Assembly (NCBI GenBank): GCA_012520505.1
Contig: JAAYOC010000036.1
Span: 1-64,000, forward strand
Length of the DNA stretch: 64,000 bases
DNA from: Oscillospiraceae bacterium
GTDB lineage: Bacteria > Bacillota > Clostridia > Oscillospirales > Acutalibacteraceae
Direction: 5' to 3'
Both the position numbers and the translations under genes were made by a program. The notes under the pieces are model-generated. The model ran no database searches. It was not told the origin of the DNA and saw only the letters and a program-made list of their open reading frames with translations. Shown piece after piece: positions 14,880 through 23,375 of this stretch. Within the stretch, counting starts at the first letter, position 1; each line of letters opens with the position of its first letter.

Positions 14880-15925
14880 CAGATTCAACAATGAAAACAA
14901 TTACTATTAACACCTCACACAGATATGATGTTCTCATTGGTAATGGACTTCTTAAAAAAACCGGTGAACTTATTTTAAAAATTCACCCTCCTTGTAAAAT
15001 TGCTATTATTTCCGACACCAATGTTGCGCCTTTATACATGAATGAAGTTAAAAGGTCGCTAAATCGCACGGGGTTCAATGTGTGTGATTATGTGTTTAAA
15101 GCCGGTGAAAAATCTAAGAATATGGATACCCTTTTTATGATTCTTGAATTTTTAGCTGATGCCGAAATCACAAAAACTGATCTCATACTAGCTCTCGGGG
15201 GTGGTGTAGTTGGAGACATTGCAGGTTTCGCAGCATCTATCTACCTTCGTGGAATTAATTTTGTAGAAATGCCTACAACACTTCTTGCCGCTGTAGATTC
15301 GTCTGTTGGCGGAAAAACCGGTGTAAATCTACCATCCGGCAAAAATTTGGTTGGTGCTTTTCATCAACCTATTAGAGTAATTTGTGATACAGATACTCTC
15401 AAATCTTTACCGGAGATAAATATTGCTGATGGCATTGCTGAAGCTATTAAGTATGGGCTTCTTGGCAATGTAAAAATTTTAGAAGTCCTTGATAACTATA
15501 ACGAGACAATATATGAAGCTGTAACTACTAAAGCTTCTTTCGTTGAAAAAGATGAATTTAATACTAATTTTCGTAATTTTTTAAACCTTGGTCATACCAT
15601 TGGTCATGCAATTGAAAAATGTAGCAATTACAGTATTTCACACGGACATGCAATCGCAGCCGGAATGTCCATTATTACAAAAGCATTCGAAAAACTAGGT
15701 TATACAAATCCCGGAACTTCCGAAAACTTAAAAAAATTGCTTGCGAGGTATAACTTACCAATTACCTCCAATTTTTCTTCAAGTGAGCTTTATGAAGTCG
15801 CTTTAAAAGATAAAAAACGCTCCGGCGATACATTTACACTTGTTGTACCAATCTCACTTCATAAATGGGAACTTCGTACAATTCCTATTTCTGATCTTAA
15901 AGCGATTATAGAACTTGGACTTTAA
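14876..15925 (+). CDS. aroB: 3-dehydroquinate synthase
   Basis: 349 residues. The NAD-binding GGGVVGDIAGFAAS (about 104) and the MPTTLLAAVDSSVGGKTG region are present, with metal ligands in the EAIKYGLL, LGHTIGHAIE and SHGHAIAAGM segments. It converts DAHP to 3-dehydroquinate using NAD and a divalent metal. The ATGA overlap with aroF signals translational coupling. A 100-bp gap without a clear terminator separates it from aroA. Confidence 0.96.
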   Translation: MTDSTMKTITINTSHRYDVLIGNGLLKKTGELILKIHPPCKIAIISDTNVAPLYMNEVKRSLNRTGFNVCDYVFKAGEKSKNMDTLFMILEFLADAEITKTDLILALGGGVVGDIAGFAASIYLRGINFVEMPTTLLAAVDSSVGGKTGVNLPSGKNLVGAFHQPIRVICDTDTLKSLPEINIADGIAEAIKYGLLGNVKILEVLDNYNETIYEAVTTKASFVEKDEFNTNFRNFLNLGHTIGHAIEKCSNYSISHGHAIAAGMSIITKAFEKLGYTNPGTSENLKKLLARYNLPITSNFSSSELYEVALKDKKRSGDTFTLVVPISLHKWELRTIPISDLKAIIELGL

Positions 15926-16025
15926 AAGTGAAAATTGTAATAAATATTAAATTAAAGCCTATACAATCTATACAATGAAGCTTTTAGTTTTAAAAATCTA
16001 AATTCAAACCTTAAGGAGACAATCA

Positions 16026-17189
16026 ATGGATGTTAAAATAACTCCTCAGACTCTTTGCGGAACTGTTAACGCAATCCCTTCAAAATCCTTTATTCATAGA
16101 ATGCTTATTTGTGCTGCTTTAAATGTAAAGCCGTGTAAAATAATCACAGATACAAAAAATTTATCTGAAGATATTCTAGCTACCGCTGATTGTTTGTCCG
16201 CACTTGGAATTGGCATAAAGTATGAAGAAGACGGAATTCTCGTTATTCCAACCAAAAATTATTTAAAAAATCCCACTCTTGATTGTAGGGAAAGTGCTTC
16301 TACACTTCGTTTTATGCTTCCTTTTGCTACGGCGATTGAAAACAAGACTAATTTTACAGGTTCCGGTAGTTTGCTTGAAAGGCCTATTACTGAGCTTCTT
16401 TCAGTTTTGAAAAAGCATGGAGTTAAATTTTCCTCTGATACCCTTCCTTTTTCTACAAAAGGTAAACTTAAAAACGGTGTTTTTGAAGTTCCCGGAAACA
16501 TCAGTTCTCAATATATTTCCGGGCTTATGATGACTCTTCCCCTTTTGAAAAATTCTACTGTTTCAATTACAACTAAACTTGAATCGGCACCTTATGTAGA
16601 AATTACTAAATATGTTATGAAGCTCTTTGAATCACAACCTTCTGAAGTTGTTCCGGAAGCAGACTGGTCTAATGCTGCACCCTTTTATGTTGCAAACTTC
16701 TTAGGTTCGGATATTAATATTAACGGTCTCTCATTTGGTTCTGTGCAAGGTGATAAAAAAATAATTGAATATTTGAGTTTTTTCAATACACTAAAAAATC
16801 AAACTTTTACAATTAATCTTTCTGATACTCCGGATTTGCTACCGGTTCTTGCTGTTGCGGCGAGCGCTGCAAATGTAAAAACGATATTCTGCGGAGCCAA
16901 GCGCTTAAGACTCAAAGAAAGTGATAGACTAAAATCTGTCTGCAATATGATAAATGCGCTTGGCGGTAATGCCGAAGAAACAGTTGACGGTCTTATAATT
17001 AAACCTTCCAGTCTTGTCGGCGGTACTGTCGATAGTTTTAACGACCACAGAATCGTTATGGCAGCAACTGTTGCCGCAACAATTTGCACCGAGCCTGTAG
17101 TAATAACAAACGCTGATGCAATAAATAAATCATACCCTAACTTCTTTGACGAAATTAATCGACTTGGAGGGAAAACAGATGCCATTTAA
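16026..17189 (+). CDS. aroA: 3-phosphoshikimate 1-carboxyvinyltransferase (EPSP synthase)
   Basis: 387 residues, shorter than the 427-residue E. coli enzyme but normal for clostridial forms. Active-site residues are visible: Lys/Arg in PSKSFIHRM, SSQYISG, DTPDLLPVL, RLRLKESDR and DHRIVMA. In the PEP/glyphosate loop the sequence reads DCRESASTLRF; Ala91 stands where sensitive enzymes have Gly (E. coli Gly96), as in the class II CP4 enzyme. It transfers enolpyruvyl from PEP to shikimate 3-phosphate. An AAGGAG site precedes the ATG, and the 3' end overlaps aroC by 11 bp. Confidence 0.95.
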   Translation: MDVKITPQTLCGTVNAIPSKSFIHRMLICAALNVKPCKIITDTKNLSEDILATADCLSALGIGIKYEEDGILVIPTKNYLKNPTLDCRESASTLRFMLPFATAIENKTNFTGSGSLLERPITELLSVLKKHGVKFSSDTLPFSTKGKLKNGVFEVPGNISSQYISGLMMTLPLLKNSTVSITTKLESAPYVEITKYVMKLFESQPSEVVPEADWSNAAPFYVANFLGSDININGLSFGSVQGDKKIIEYLSFFNTLKNQTFTINLSDTPDLLPVLAVAASAANVKTIFCGAKRLRLKESDRLKSVCNMINALGGNAEETVDGLIIKPSSLVGGTVDSFNDHRIVMAATVAATICTEPVVITNADAINKSYPNFFDEINRLGGKTDAI

Positions 17190-18261
17190 CAACACCTTTG
17201 GAAAAAACATAAAAGTAACAATTTTCGGTGCATCCCATGCGCCTGAAGTTGGTGTTGAAATAATTGGACTTCCAAAAGATATTGAAATTGATAAAAATAA
17301 ACTTCAAAAATTTTTAAATAGAAGAAAACCCGGAGAAAATGAGTTTTCGTCTGCAAGAATTGAACCTGATATTCCGGAAATAGAAATATTGGAAGGTTTA
17401 TATGAAGACGCAATTTGCCTTCGTGCTGTGATAAAAAACACCGATATACAGTCAAACGATTATGCCAATTTTAAAAACACTCCCCGACCAGGACATGCGG
17501 ACTACACAGCTTATGTTAAAGATCCAAATATTGATATGACCGGGGGTGGACCTTTTTCAGGCAGATTAACTGCTCCCCTTTGTGTTGCCGGTGGCATTTG
17601 TAAAGACTACCTTGAAAAACAAGGAATTTATATTGGTGCACATATAAGTTCAATTGGCATAATTGATGATGACCAATTTCCACTTTTTCCTCCCCGAAAA
17701 CTTTTTGAAAAAATAGCGACAAAAAATTTGCCGGTTATCAATGAAGAAATCGAACTTCTAATGGCAGAAACAATACACAAAGCAGCAAAAGATGGAGATT
17801 CAGTTGGTGGTACAATTGAATGTGCTGTTATAGGACTTCCTGCAGGCCTTGGAAATCCTATGTTTGACGGAGTAGAAAATCGTATAGCACACGCAATATT
17901 TGGCATCCCTGCCGTAAAAGGCATAGAGTTTGGTAGCGGATTTATGGGAAGCACTCTAAATGGCTCTAAAAACAACGATGCTTTTGAGATAAAAAATGGG
18001 AAAGTTCAAACAAAAACCAATAATCATGGAGGCGCTTTAGGTGGTATTACTTCCGGGATGCCGGTCAAATTTAGGGTAGCAATGAAACCAACACCATCAA
18101 TCGCAAAAGAACAAAATACAGTAAATCTTAAAACTATGAAAAACACAAAAATTCGTATTGATGGTCGACATGACCCTTGTATTGTTCCCAGATCAGTTCC
18201 AATTATTGAAGCTGTTACCGCAATCGTAATTCTTGATATGTTGTTTGATGAGAGGTGCTAA
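17179..18261 (+). CDS. aroC: Chorismate synthase
   Basis: 360 residues. The start is the ATG at 17179 (MPFNNTFGKN), preceded by TTGGAGGG. Family motifs are present in a divergent clostridial form: FGASHAPEVG in place of FGESHG, PRPGHADYTAY, GGGPFSGRLTAPL and GRHDPCIVPRSVPI near the C-terminus. It forms chorismate from EPSP with reduced FMN. It overlaps aroA and is followed after 2 bp by the trifunctional gene, consistent with tight cotranscription. Confidence 0.94.
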   Translation: MPFNNTFGKNIKVTIFGASHAPEVGVEIIGLPKDIEIDKNKLQKFLNRRKPGENEFSSARIEPDIPEIEILEGLYEDAICLRAVIKNTDIQSNDYANFKNTPRPGHADYTAYVKDPNIDMTGGGPFSGRLTAPLCVAGGICKDYLEKQGIYIGAHISSIGIIDDDQFPLFPPRKLFEKIATKNLPVINEEIELLMAETIHKAAKDGDSVGGTIECAVIGLPAGLGNPMFDGVENRIAHAIFGIPAVKGIEFGSGFMGSTLNGSKNNDAFEIKNGKVQTKTNNHGGALGGITSGMPVKFRVAMKPTPSIAKEQNTVNLKTMKNTKIRIDGRHDPCIVPRSVPIIEAVTAIVILDMLFDERC

Positions 18262-18263
18262 TT

Positions 18264-19805
18264 ATGGATGAAATCTTAATTAAAGAAATTAGGGATAAAA
18301 TTGATTCTATCGACGACTTAATTTTAAAAAGTTTTCTTGAACGAATGAAACTCTCAGAACAAATCGCTAAACATAAAGCAGAAAATCATATGCCGATAGA
18401 AGATACATCACGCGAGTTTGAAATCATTGAAGATGTTTCTGCTCGTAGTGGCAACTTTGCACAGTATACTACCGCGTTTTTCCGTACTATGTTAGAACTT
18501 TCAAAAGACTATCAAGAAAACTGGATTCGTGATTACATTGAAGATCAGCGCCTCAAAATTGTTCAAATGCCGGGCGTATATGGTCTCCTTGGTTACAAAC
18601 TCAGTCATAGTTATTCTGAACAAATCCATAAAATGCTCGGTCTGGGTGGAAAAATTGCCTATGATTACAGAATCCTTGAAATGTTACCGGAAGAACTTGA
18701 AGCATTTTTAAAAAGACCTGATATCCAAGGTATAAATGTTACAATTCCATATAAAACAGCGGTTCTCACCTTCTGTAAAAAGATTTCAAATGAAGTTCTG
18801 CGTTGTGGCGCCGCCAATACCATCGTAAATAAAAAAGGAAAGTTATATGCATATAACACAGACATTGAAGGATTTAAATACATGGTTAAGGTTTCCGGCA
18901 TAAATGTAGCCGGCAAAAAAGTTTTAATTCTTGGTAGCGGTGGTGCTTCAAAAGCTATAAAATGTGCACTTGAAGACCTTCATGCCGGCGAAATCATAAT
19001 TATTTCAAGAGATGGTCCACATTCATATGACAACCTTGATTTACATGCAAACGCAAATATCATTGTAAATACTACCCCTGTTGGTATGTATCCTAACAAC
19101 TTGGAAAAACCTATCTCACTAAGGAATTTCCCTCTTCTCTCCGGAGTACTTGACATCATCTACAATCCGGAACTTACAGGTCTACTTTTAGAAGCTGAAA
19201 GTCTTAACCTTCCGTATGCAGGTGGACTTCATATGTTAGTAGCTCAAGCTCGTGCCAGTTTTGAACTATTTTTTGATAAAAAACTTCCGGATAGCGCAGT
19301 AGAAAAAATTGTAAATCAACTTAGAAACGAAAATCAAAATATTATCCTTACAGGAATGCCCGGCTGTGGGAAAAGCACTATAGGCAAAGCACTTTCAGCT
19401 GTTACCGGTAGAGAATTTATAGATATTGATAAAGAAATTGAAAAAGAAGAACATAAATCTTGTGCTGAAATCATAACAAAATTTGGCGAGGAACACTTCC
19501 GCGATTTAGAAACTGCCAAAATATTTGAACTTTGCAAACTCAGCGGTAAAATAATTGCCCTTGGTGGCGGAGCAGTACTTCGAAAAGAAAACTACCCTGC
19601 TCTTCATCAAAATGGCAAAATTTTCTTCATAAGAAGAGACGTTGAATTATTACCAACGGATGACCGTCCTCTCTCAAAGAGCCCGGAAACCTTAAAGGAA
19701 ATGCAAAAAATTAGACTTCCTATATACAACGAACTCTCAGATTTCCAAATTGAGAATAATACAACTGTAGAAGATGCAGTGAAACAAATTTTAAAATACA
19801 TTTAA
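18264..19805 (+). CDS. Trifunctional chorismate mutase - shikimate dehydrogenase - shikimate kinase
   Basis: 513 residues holding three enzymes. Residues about 1-88 are an all-helical AroQ-type chorismate mutase (IRDKIDSIDDLILKS, LERMKLSEQIAKHK). Residues about 103-355 are AroE, with GYKLSHSYSEQIHK, INVTIPYKTAV, AANTIV, the Rossmann loop GSGGASKA and GGLHMLVAQA. Residues about 359-513 are AroK, with Walker A GMPGCGKST, FRDLE, ALGGGAV and the lid DDRPLS. The pieces catalyse steps 4 and 5 of the shikimate pathway plus chorismate to prephenate. No internal stop or frameshift is seen. The start at 18264 has AGAGG upstream; a GTG at 18255 overlaps that site. Confidence 0.93.
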   Translation: MDEILIKEIRDKIDSIDDLILKSFLERMKLSEQIAKHKAENHMPIEDTSREFEIIEDVSARSGNFAQYTTAFFRTMLELSKDYQENWIRDYIEDQRLKIVQMPGVYGLLGYKLSHSYSEQIHKMLGLGGKIAYDYRILEMLPEELEAFLKRPDIQGINVTIPYKTAVLTFCKKISNEVLRCGAANTIVNKKGKLYAYNTDIEGFKYMVKVSGINVAGKKVLILGSGGASKAIKCALEDLHAGEIIIISRDGPHSYDNLDLHANANIIVNTTPVGMYPNNLEKPISLRNFPLLSGVLDIIYNPELTGLLLEAESLNLPYAGGLHMLVAQARASFELFFDKKLPDSAVEKIVNQLRNENQNIILTGMPGCGKSTIGKALSAVTGREFIDIDKEIEKEEHKSCAEIITKFGEEHFRDLETAKIFELCKLSGKIIALGGGAVLRKENYPALHQNGKIFFIRRDVELLPTDDRPLSKSPETLKEMQKIRLPIYNELSDFQIENNTTVEDAVKQILKYI

Positions 19806-19902
19806 AACACTTTTAAATCACGTTGATAAGCTAAATTTCTATTTAGACTATATTGAAAACTCTATTCAACATTTTATTCAAAATATATTTTTAACTTTAT
19901 AC

Positions 19903-19931
19903 TTGAAAACACCACACCAGTGTTTTAGAAT
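19903..19931 (+). promoter_or_regulatory. Ferredoxin promoter with dyad in the spacer
   Basis: TTGAAA (19903-19908) and TAGAAT (19926-19931) are 17 bp apart. The dyad AAAACAC (19906-19912), N7, GTGTTTT (19920-19926) fills the spacer and could bind a regulator. Confidence 0.55.
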
Positions 19932-19961
19932 ATTACTATCAACTAAAGGAGGAGTTTTTGC

Positions 19962-20129
19962 ATGGCTCACAAAATTACAGACGCTTGCATCGCTTGTGGC
20001 TCATGTTTAGGTGAATGCCCGGTAGAAGCAATTGCTGAAGGTGACATCTACACAATAGACGCAGCTACATGCATCGACTGTGGTGCTTGTGCAGACACTT
20101 GCCCAACAGGAGCAATTGTTGAAGAATAA
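19962..20129 (+). CDS. 2[4Fe-4S] ferredoxin, clostridial type
   Basis: A 55-residue protein with two CxxCxxCxxxC(P) clusters: Cys 9, 12, 15, 19 (CIACGSCLGECP) and Cys 37, 40, 43, 47 (CIDCGACADTCP). It is the classic low-potential electron carrier of anaerobes, serving hydrogenase, pyruvate:ferredoxin oxidoreductase and similar enzymes. The start has a very strong AAAGGAGGAG site. It is a single-gene unit with its own promoter and terminator, as expected for an abundant protein. Confidence 0.97.
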   Translation: MAHKITDACIACGSCLGECPVEAIAEGDIYTIDAATCIDCGACADTCPTGAIVEE

Positions 20130-20155
20130 ACACCACACATCCTAACACTGACGAG

Positions 20156-20179
20156 AAAGACCCTTTGCGGGTCTTTTTT
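20156..20179 (+). terminator. Rho-independent terminator of the ferredoxin gene
   Basis: AAAGACCC (20156-20163), loop TTTGC, GGGTCTTT (20169-20176), then a T run. Confidence 0.92.
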
Positions 20180-20214
20180 GTTAAATAGAATTTTTTTCTT
20201 TTACCGGAGGATTT

Positions 20215-20925
20215 ATGTCTGAATTTATTGAACATCTTGGAAAAGAAATTAAAGTAATCTGTTCAAAAGACCACGGCTTTGGAACGGATGCTATACTCCT
20301 CAGTCATTTTGCAAATCCAAAAAAAACTGATAAATGCTGTGATTTGGGTACAGGTTGTGGCATTATTCCCCTTCTATTCAAAAGAGATGGTATAAAAGAA
20401 GTATATGCAGTAGAAATTCAAGAAAAGGCAATTGACCAATTAAAAAGAAGTAATGAACTTAGCAATACTAACATTAAAATTTATCATGAGGATTTACGTA
20501 ATAACACCTTGCCAAAAGGCTATTTTAATGTTGTTACTATGAATCCACCATATAAATCGGCCGGCGCAGGTATCTTGTCCGAAACTACACCTGACCAAAT
20601 TGCAAGGCATGAAGTCAGTTGTACTATTGACGATGCCGCTAAGGCTGCAGCAAGTCTTTTAAATTTCGGTGGCTGCTTTTATTTATGCCACCGTCCTGAA
20701 AGACTTGCCGACGTAATTACTTCAATGAGAAAACAAGAACTTGAGCCAAAAAAAATTCGTTTCGTACAGAAACGACCGGAAACGGCTCCGTGGCTTTTCC
20801 TCATTGAGGGTAAAAAAGGAGCAAAACCACATATACAGGTTTTGCCACCACTATTTATTCAGGATGAAAACGGAAATGAATCAAAGGAACTAATTGAAAT
20901 TTTAGGAATATATAGGGAGGAATAG
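20215..20925 (+). CDS. tRNA1(Val) (adenine37-N6)-methyltransferase-like protein (TrmN6/YabB)
   Basis: 236 residues of a class I SAM-dependent methyltransferase. The SAM-binding segment CDLGTGCGIIPLLF is near residue 41 and the N6-adenine motif NPPY (MNPPYKSAG) near 110. The pairing with rsmI just downstream, 3 bp away, is the conserved yabB-yabC arrangement of Firmicutes. The ATG has CGGAGG upstream. The family assignment is firm; the precise tRNA target is by analogy. Confidence 0.88.
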   Translation: MSEFIEHLGKEIKVICSKDHGFGTDAILLSHFANPKKTDKCCDLGTGCGIIPLLFKRDGIKEVYAVEIQEKAIDQLKRSNELSNTNIKIYHEDLRNNTLPKGYFNVVTMNPPYKSAGAGILSETTPDQIARHEVSCTIDDAAKAAASLLNFGGCFYLCHRPERLADVITSMRKQELEPKKIRFVQKRPETAPWLFLIEGKKGAKPHIQVLPPLFIQDENGNESKELIEILGIYREE

Positions 20926-20928
20926 AAA

Positions 20929-21747
20929 ATGGCCGGAACAATTTATATAGTCGGAACACCAATTGGAAATCTTCAAGACTTCTCCCCCAGAGCAATCGAA
21001 ACTCTTAAAAACTGTGATTTTATTGCAGCTGAAGATACCAGAGTTACCCTAAAACTTCTTAATCACTTTGAAATCAAAAAACCTCTCACCTCGTATTTCG
21101 AACACAACAAAAAATTTAAAGGTGATGTAATTTTAAAGCGAATCCTTGACGGTGAGAGTTGTGCCCTCGTAACGGACGCCGGCATGCCGGCAATTTCTGA
21201 CCCCGGTATGGAACTAATTAATAAATGCCATGAATATGGCATTAAGGTTGTTTCCATCCCGGGTCCTACTGCCTTCGCCACCGCCCTTTCCGTATCGGGC
21301 ATGGATTCAAGCCGTTTTACCTTTGAAGGATTTCTTCCGGTAACTAAAAAGGCAAGAAAAGAACATCTTGAAAGCATTAAGCAAGAAACACGGACAATGG
21401 TTTTCTATGAGGCTCCTCACAAACTTTCAAATACCCTTCGTGACCTTTTTTCTCATCTCGGGAACAGAGATATCTGTATTGTACGTGAGCTTACTAAGAT
21501 GTATGAAGAAACAATTCATACAACTTTAGAACAAGCCACAATTGACTACCCTGAAAACAACTTGAAAGGTGAAATTGTTTTAATAGTTGCAGGTGCAAAA
21601 GAAGTACAGGCACAAATAACCCTTAACGAAGCAATAGACCTTGCAAATGACTACATTGAAAAAGGCATGTCTAAAAACGATGCAGCAAAAACTGTTGCAA
21701 AACAAACCAGTCTCAAAAAAGGCGACATTTACAAAGCATTACTATAA
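20929..21747 (+). CDS. rsmI: 16S rRNA (cytidine1402-2'-O)-methyltransferase
   Basis: 272 residues of the tetrapyrrole-methylase fold. Diagnostic segments are YIVGTPIGNLQDFSPRA at the N-terminus, AAEDTRVTLKLLNHF, LVTDAGMPAISDPG, VSIPGPTAFATALSVSG and the C-terminal ALL ending (DIYKALL). It 2'-O-methylates C1402 in the ribosomal decoding centre. A GGAGG site lies in front, and it is the second gene of the yabB-rsmI pair. Confidence 0.96.
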   Translation: MAGTIYIVGTPIGNLQDFSPRAIETLKNCDFIAAEDTRVTLKLLNHFEIKKPLTSYFEHNKKFKGDVILKRILDGESCALVTDAGMPAISDPGMELINKCHEYGIKVVSIPGPTAFATALSVSGMDSSRFTFEGFLPVTKKARKEHLESIKQETRTMVFYEAPHKLSNTLRDLFSHLGNRDICIVRELTKMYEETIHTTLEQATIDYPENNLKGEIVLIVAGAKEVQAQITLNEAIDLANDYIEKGMSKNDAAKTVAKQTSLKKGDIYKALL

Positions 21748-21851
21748 AAACATACAAAATCAATTTAGCTGCACCACAAAACCAAATCACATACAAAACA
21801 TACATAAACAATCCAACAAAAACTCCGGATAAAGGTCAAACACAAAAAATA

Positions 21852-21887
21852 CGAGTTCGGTTATGTAACCGAACTCGCTTCTTTTAT
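21852..21887 (+). terminator. Rho-independent terminator after rsmI
   Basis: CGAGTTCGGTTA (21852-21863) and TAACCGAACTCG (21866-21877) are perfect 12-bp arms, then CTTCTTTTA. Confidence 0.9.
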
Positions 21888-21897
21888 ATCTAAACCC

Positions 21898-22002
21898 TTA
21901 TGCTTAATTTATATCCCATTGGATATCATATCCAGTCAAGTGTTATATCTAATCAAGTGTTATATCTAATCAACATTATATCCAGTTGGATATTATACCA
22001 AA
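21898..22002. repeat. Imperfect AT-rich repeats between rsmI and ychF
   Basis: Degenerate copies of a 17-bp unit around TCAAGTGTTATATCTAA, with ATATCC/GGATAT inversions, fill the space between the converging genes. No gene is seen. Confidence 0.6.
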
Positions 22003-23097
22003 TCAAACATTAAATCTAAATAAAACTACATCGCCATCTTGCATAATATATTCTTTTCCTTCTAAGCGAACCAGACCTTTTTCCTTTGCTGCCGCGATTG
22101 AACCATTTTCAAGAAGCAATTTATAATTAATTACCTCAGCACGAATAAAACCACGTTCAATATCTGAATGAATTTTGCCTGCAGCATGTAATGCCTTTGT
22201 ACCCTTTTTAATCGTCCAAGCACGAACTTCAGGATCTCCTGCAGTAAGAAAAGACATAAGGCCAAGTAAATCATATGAACGCTTAATAAGAAGATCAAGA
22301 CCACTATGTTCAATCCCAAGTTCTGAAAGAAATATCTCTTTTTCATCTTCTGAAAGTTCAGAAATTTGCGCCTCAAGTTCAGCACAAATCGGAAGAACTT
22401 GTGAACCTTCCGCTTCTGCAATTGCTTTTACTGCTTTATAGTGTTCATTTTCTTCTATACCACTTATAAAATCGTCTTCACTCATATTACAAGCATAAAT
22501 GACCGGTTTATATGTAAGAAAGTTGAAATCAACAAGCTTCGAAGCCTCCTGCTCAGTTAACTCAACAGTTCTGGCGCACTTACCTGCATCGAGAGCCTCT
22601 TTGAATCTCTTTAAGATTTCAAGGTCTGCACCTAAACTCTTATCACCCTTCATTGCCTTCTCAACACGAAGAATTCTCTTGTTAAGAATCTCCATATCTG
22701 AAAGAATAAGTTCCATATTAATTGTCTCAATATCTCTAACCGGATCAATTGAACCTTCAACATGCACAATATCCTCGTTCTCAAAACAACGAACAACATG
22801 AACAATTGCATCTACTTCTCTTATATGTGAGAGAAATTTATTTCCAAGACCTTCTCCACCAGATGCGCCTTTTACAAGACCTGCAATATCCAAGAACTCA
22901 ATACTTGCAGGAACAATTGCCTTCGGTTTATATAAATCTGCAAGTAGATTAAGGCGTTCATCCGGAACAGCAACCACACCAATATTAGGTTCTATAGTAC
23001 AAAACGGATAATTGGCAGATTGTGCACCCGCATTCGTTATTGCATTAAAAAGTGTACTTTTACCAACATTTGGTAAACCTACAATACCTAACTTCAT
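22003..23097 (-). CDS. ychF: Ribosome-binding ATPase YchF (Obg-like GTPase family)
   Basis: 364 residues. The P-loop GLPNVGKST (about 7-15), the switch region DIAGLVKGASGGEGLGNKFL and the YchF-specific NMSEDDF (replacing NKxD, hence ATP preference) are seen, followed by a TGS-like C-terminal domain ending in DVVLFRFNV. It binds ribosomes and affects stress responses and start-site fidelity. The start ATG has GGAG and GAGG upstream. It has its own promoter. Confidence 0.96.
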   Translation of the reverse strand: MKLGIVGLPNVGKSTLFNAITNAGAQSANYPFCTIEPNIGVVAVPDERLNLLADLYKPKAIVPASIEFLDIAGLVKGASGGEGLGNKFLSHIREVDAIVHVVRCFENEDIVHVEGSIDPVRDIETINMELILSDMEILNKRILRVEKAMKGDKSLGADLEILKRFKEALDAGKCARTVELTEQEASKLVDFNFLTYKPVIYACNMSEDDFISGIEENEHYKAVKAIAEAEGSQVLPICAELEAQISELSEDEKEIFLSELGIEHSGLDLLIKRSYDLLGLMSFLTAGDPEVRAWTIKKGTKALHAAGKIHSDIERGFIRAEVINYKLLLENGSIAAAKEKGLVRLEGKEYIMQDGDVVLFRFNV

Positions 23098-23149
23098 CTA
23101 CCTCTAAATCTCCTTCATAATTACGAAAATCTAACTGACACATAGCAAT

Positions 23150-23202
23150 ATAACACAATATAAATAACTGTGTTATTATAGCACAAACTTCAAACTTCTC
23201 AA
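23150..23202 (-). promoter_or_regulatory. ychF promoter with overlapping dyad
   Basis: On the minus strand TTGAGA (23202-23197) and TATAAT (23180-23175) are 16 bp apart. The dyad ATAACACA (23150-23157), N11, TGTGTTAT (23169-23176) overlaps the -10 and the start site. Confidence 0.55.
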
Positions 23203-23300
23203 GAAGTTTCTTCTCCACTTTTAAAACTTTAAATTTTTTCGAAATCTTGAAAACGACTTGATAAATTCAATTTTTATTTACTTTATTATTTGTAAAAATC

Positions 23301-23309
23301 TGCTATAAT
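23301..23309 (+). promoter_or_regulatory. Extended -10 promoter of the OPT gene
   Basis: TGCTATAAT is an extended -10 element with TATAAT at 23304-23309. No clear -35 box is present. The start codon is 67 bp downstream. Confidence 0.5.
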
Positions 23310-23375
23310 CTATAACAATTAAAAGGCTCTGTTAACTAAATATGAAAAAAATGAGCCAAATATCAGGAGTAGAAA

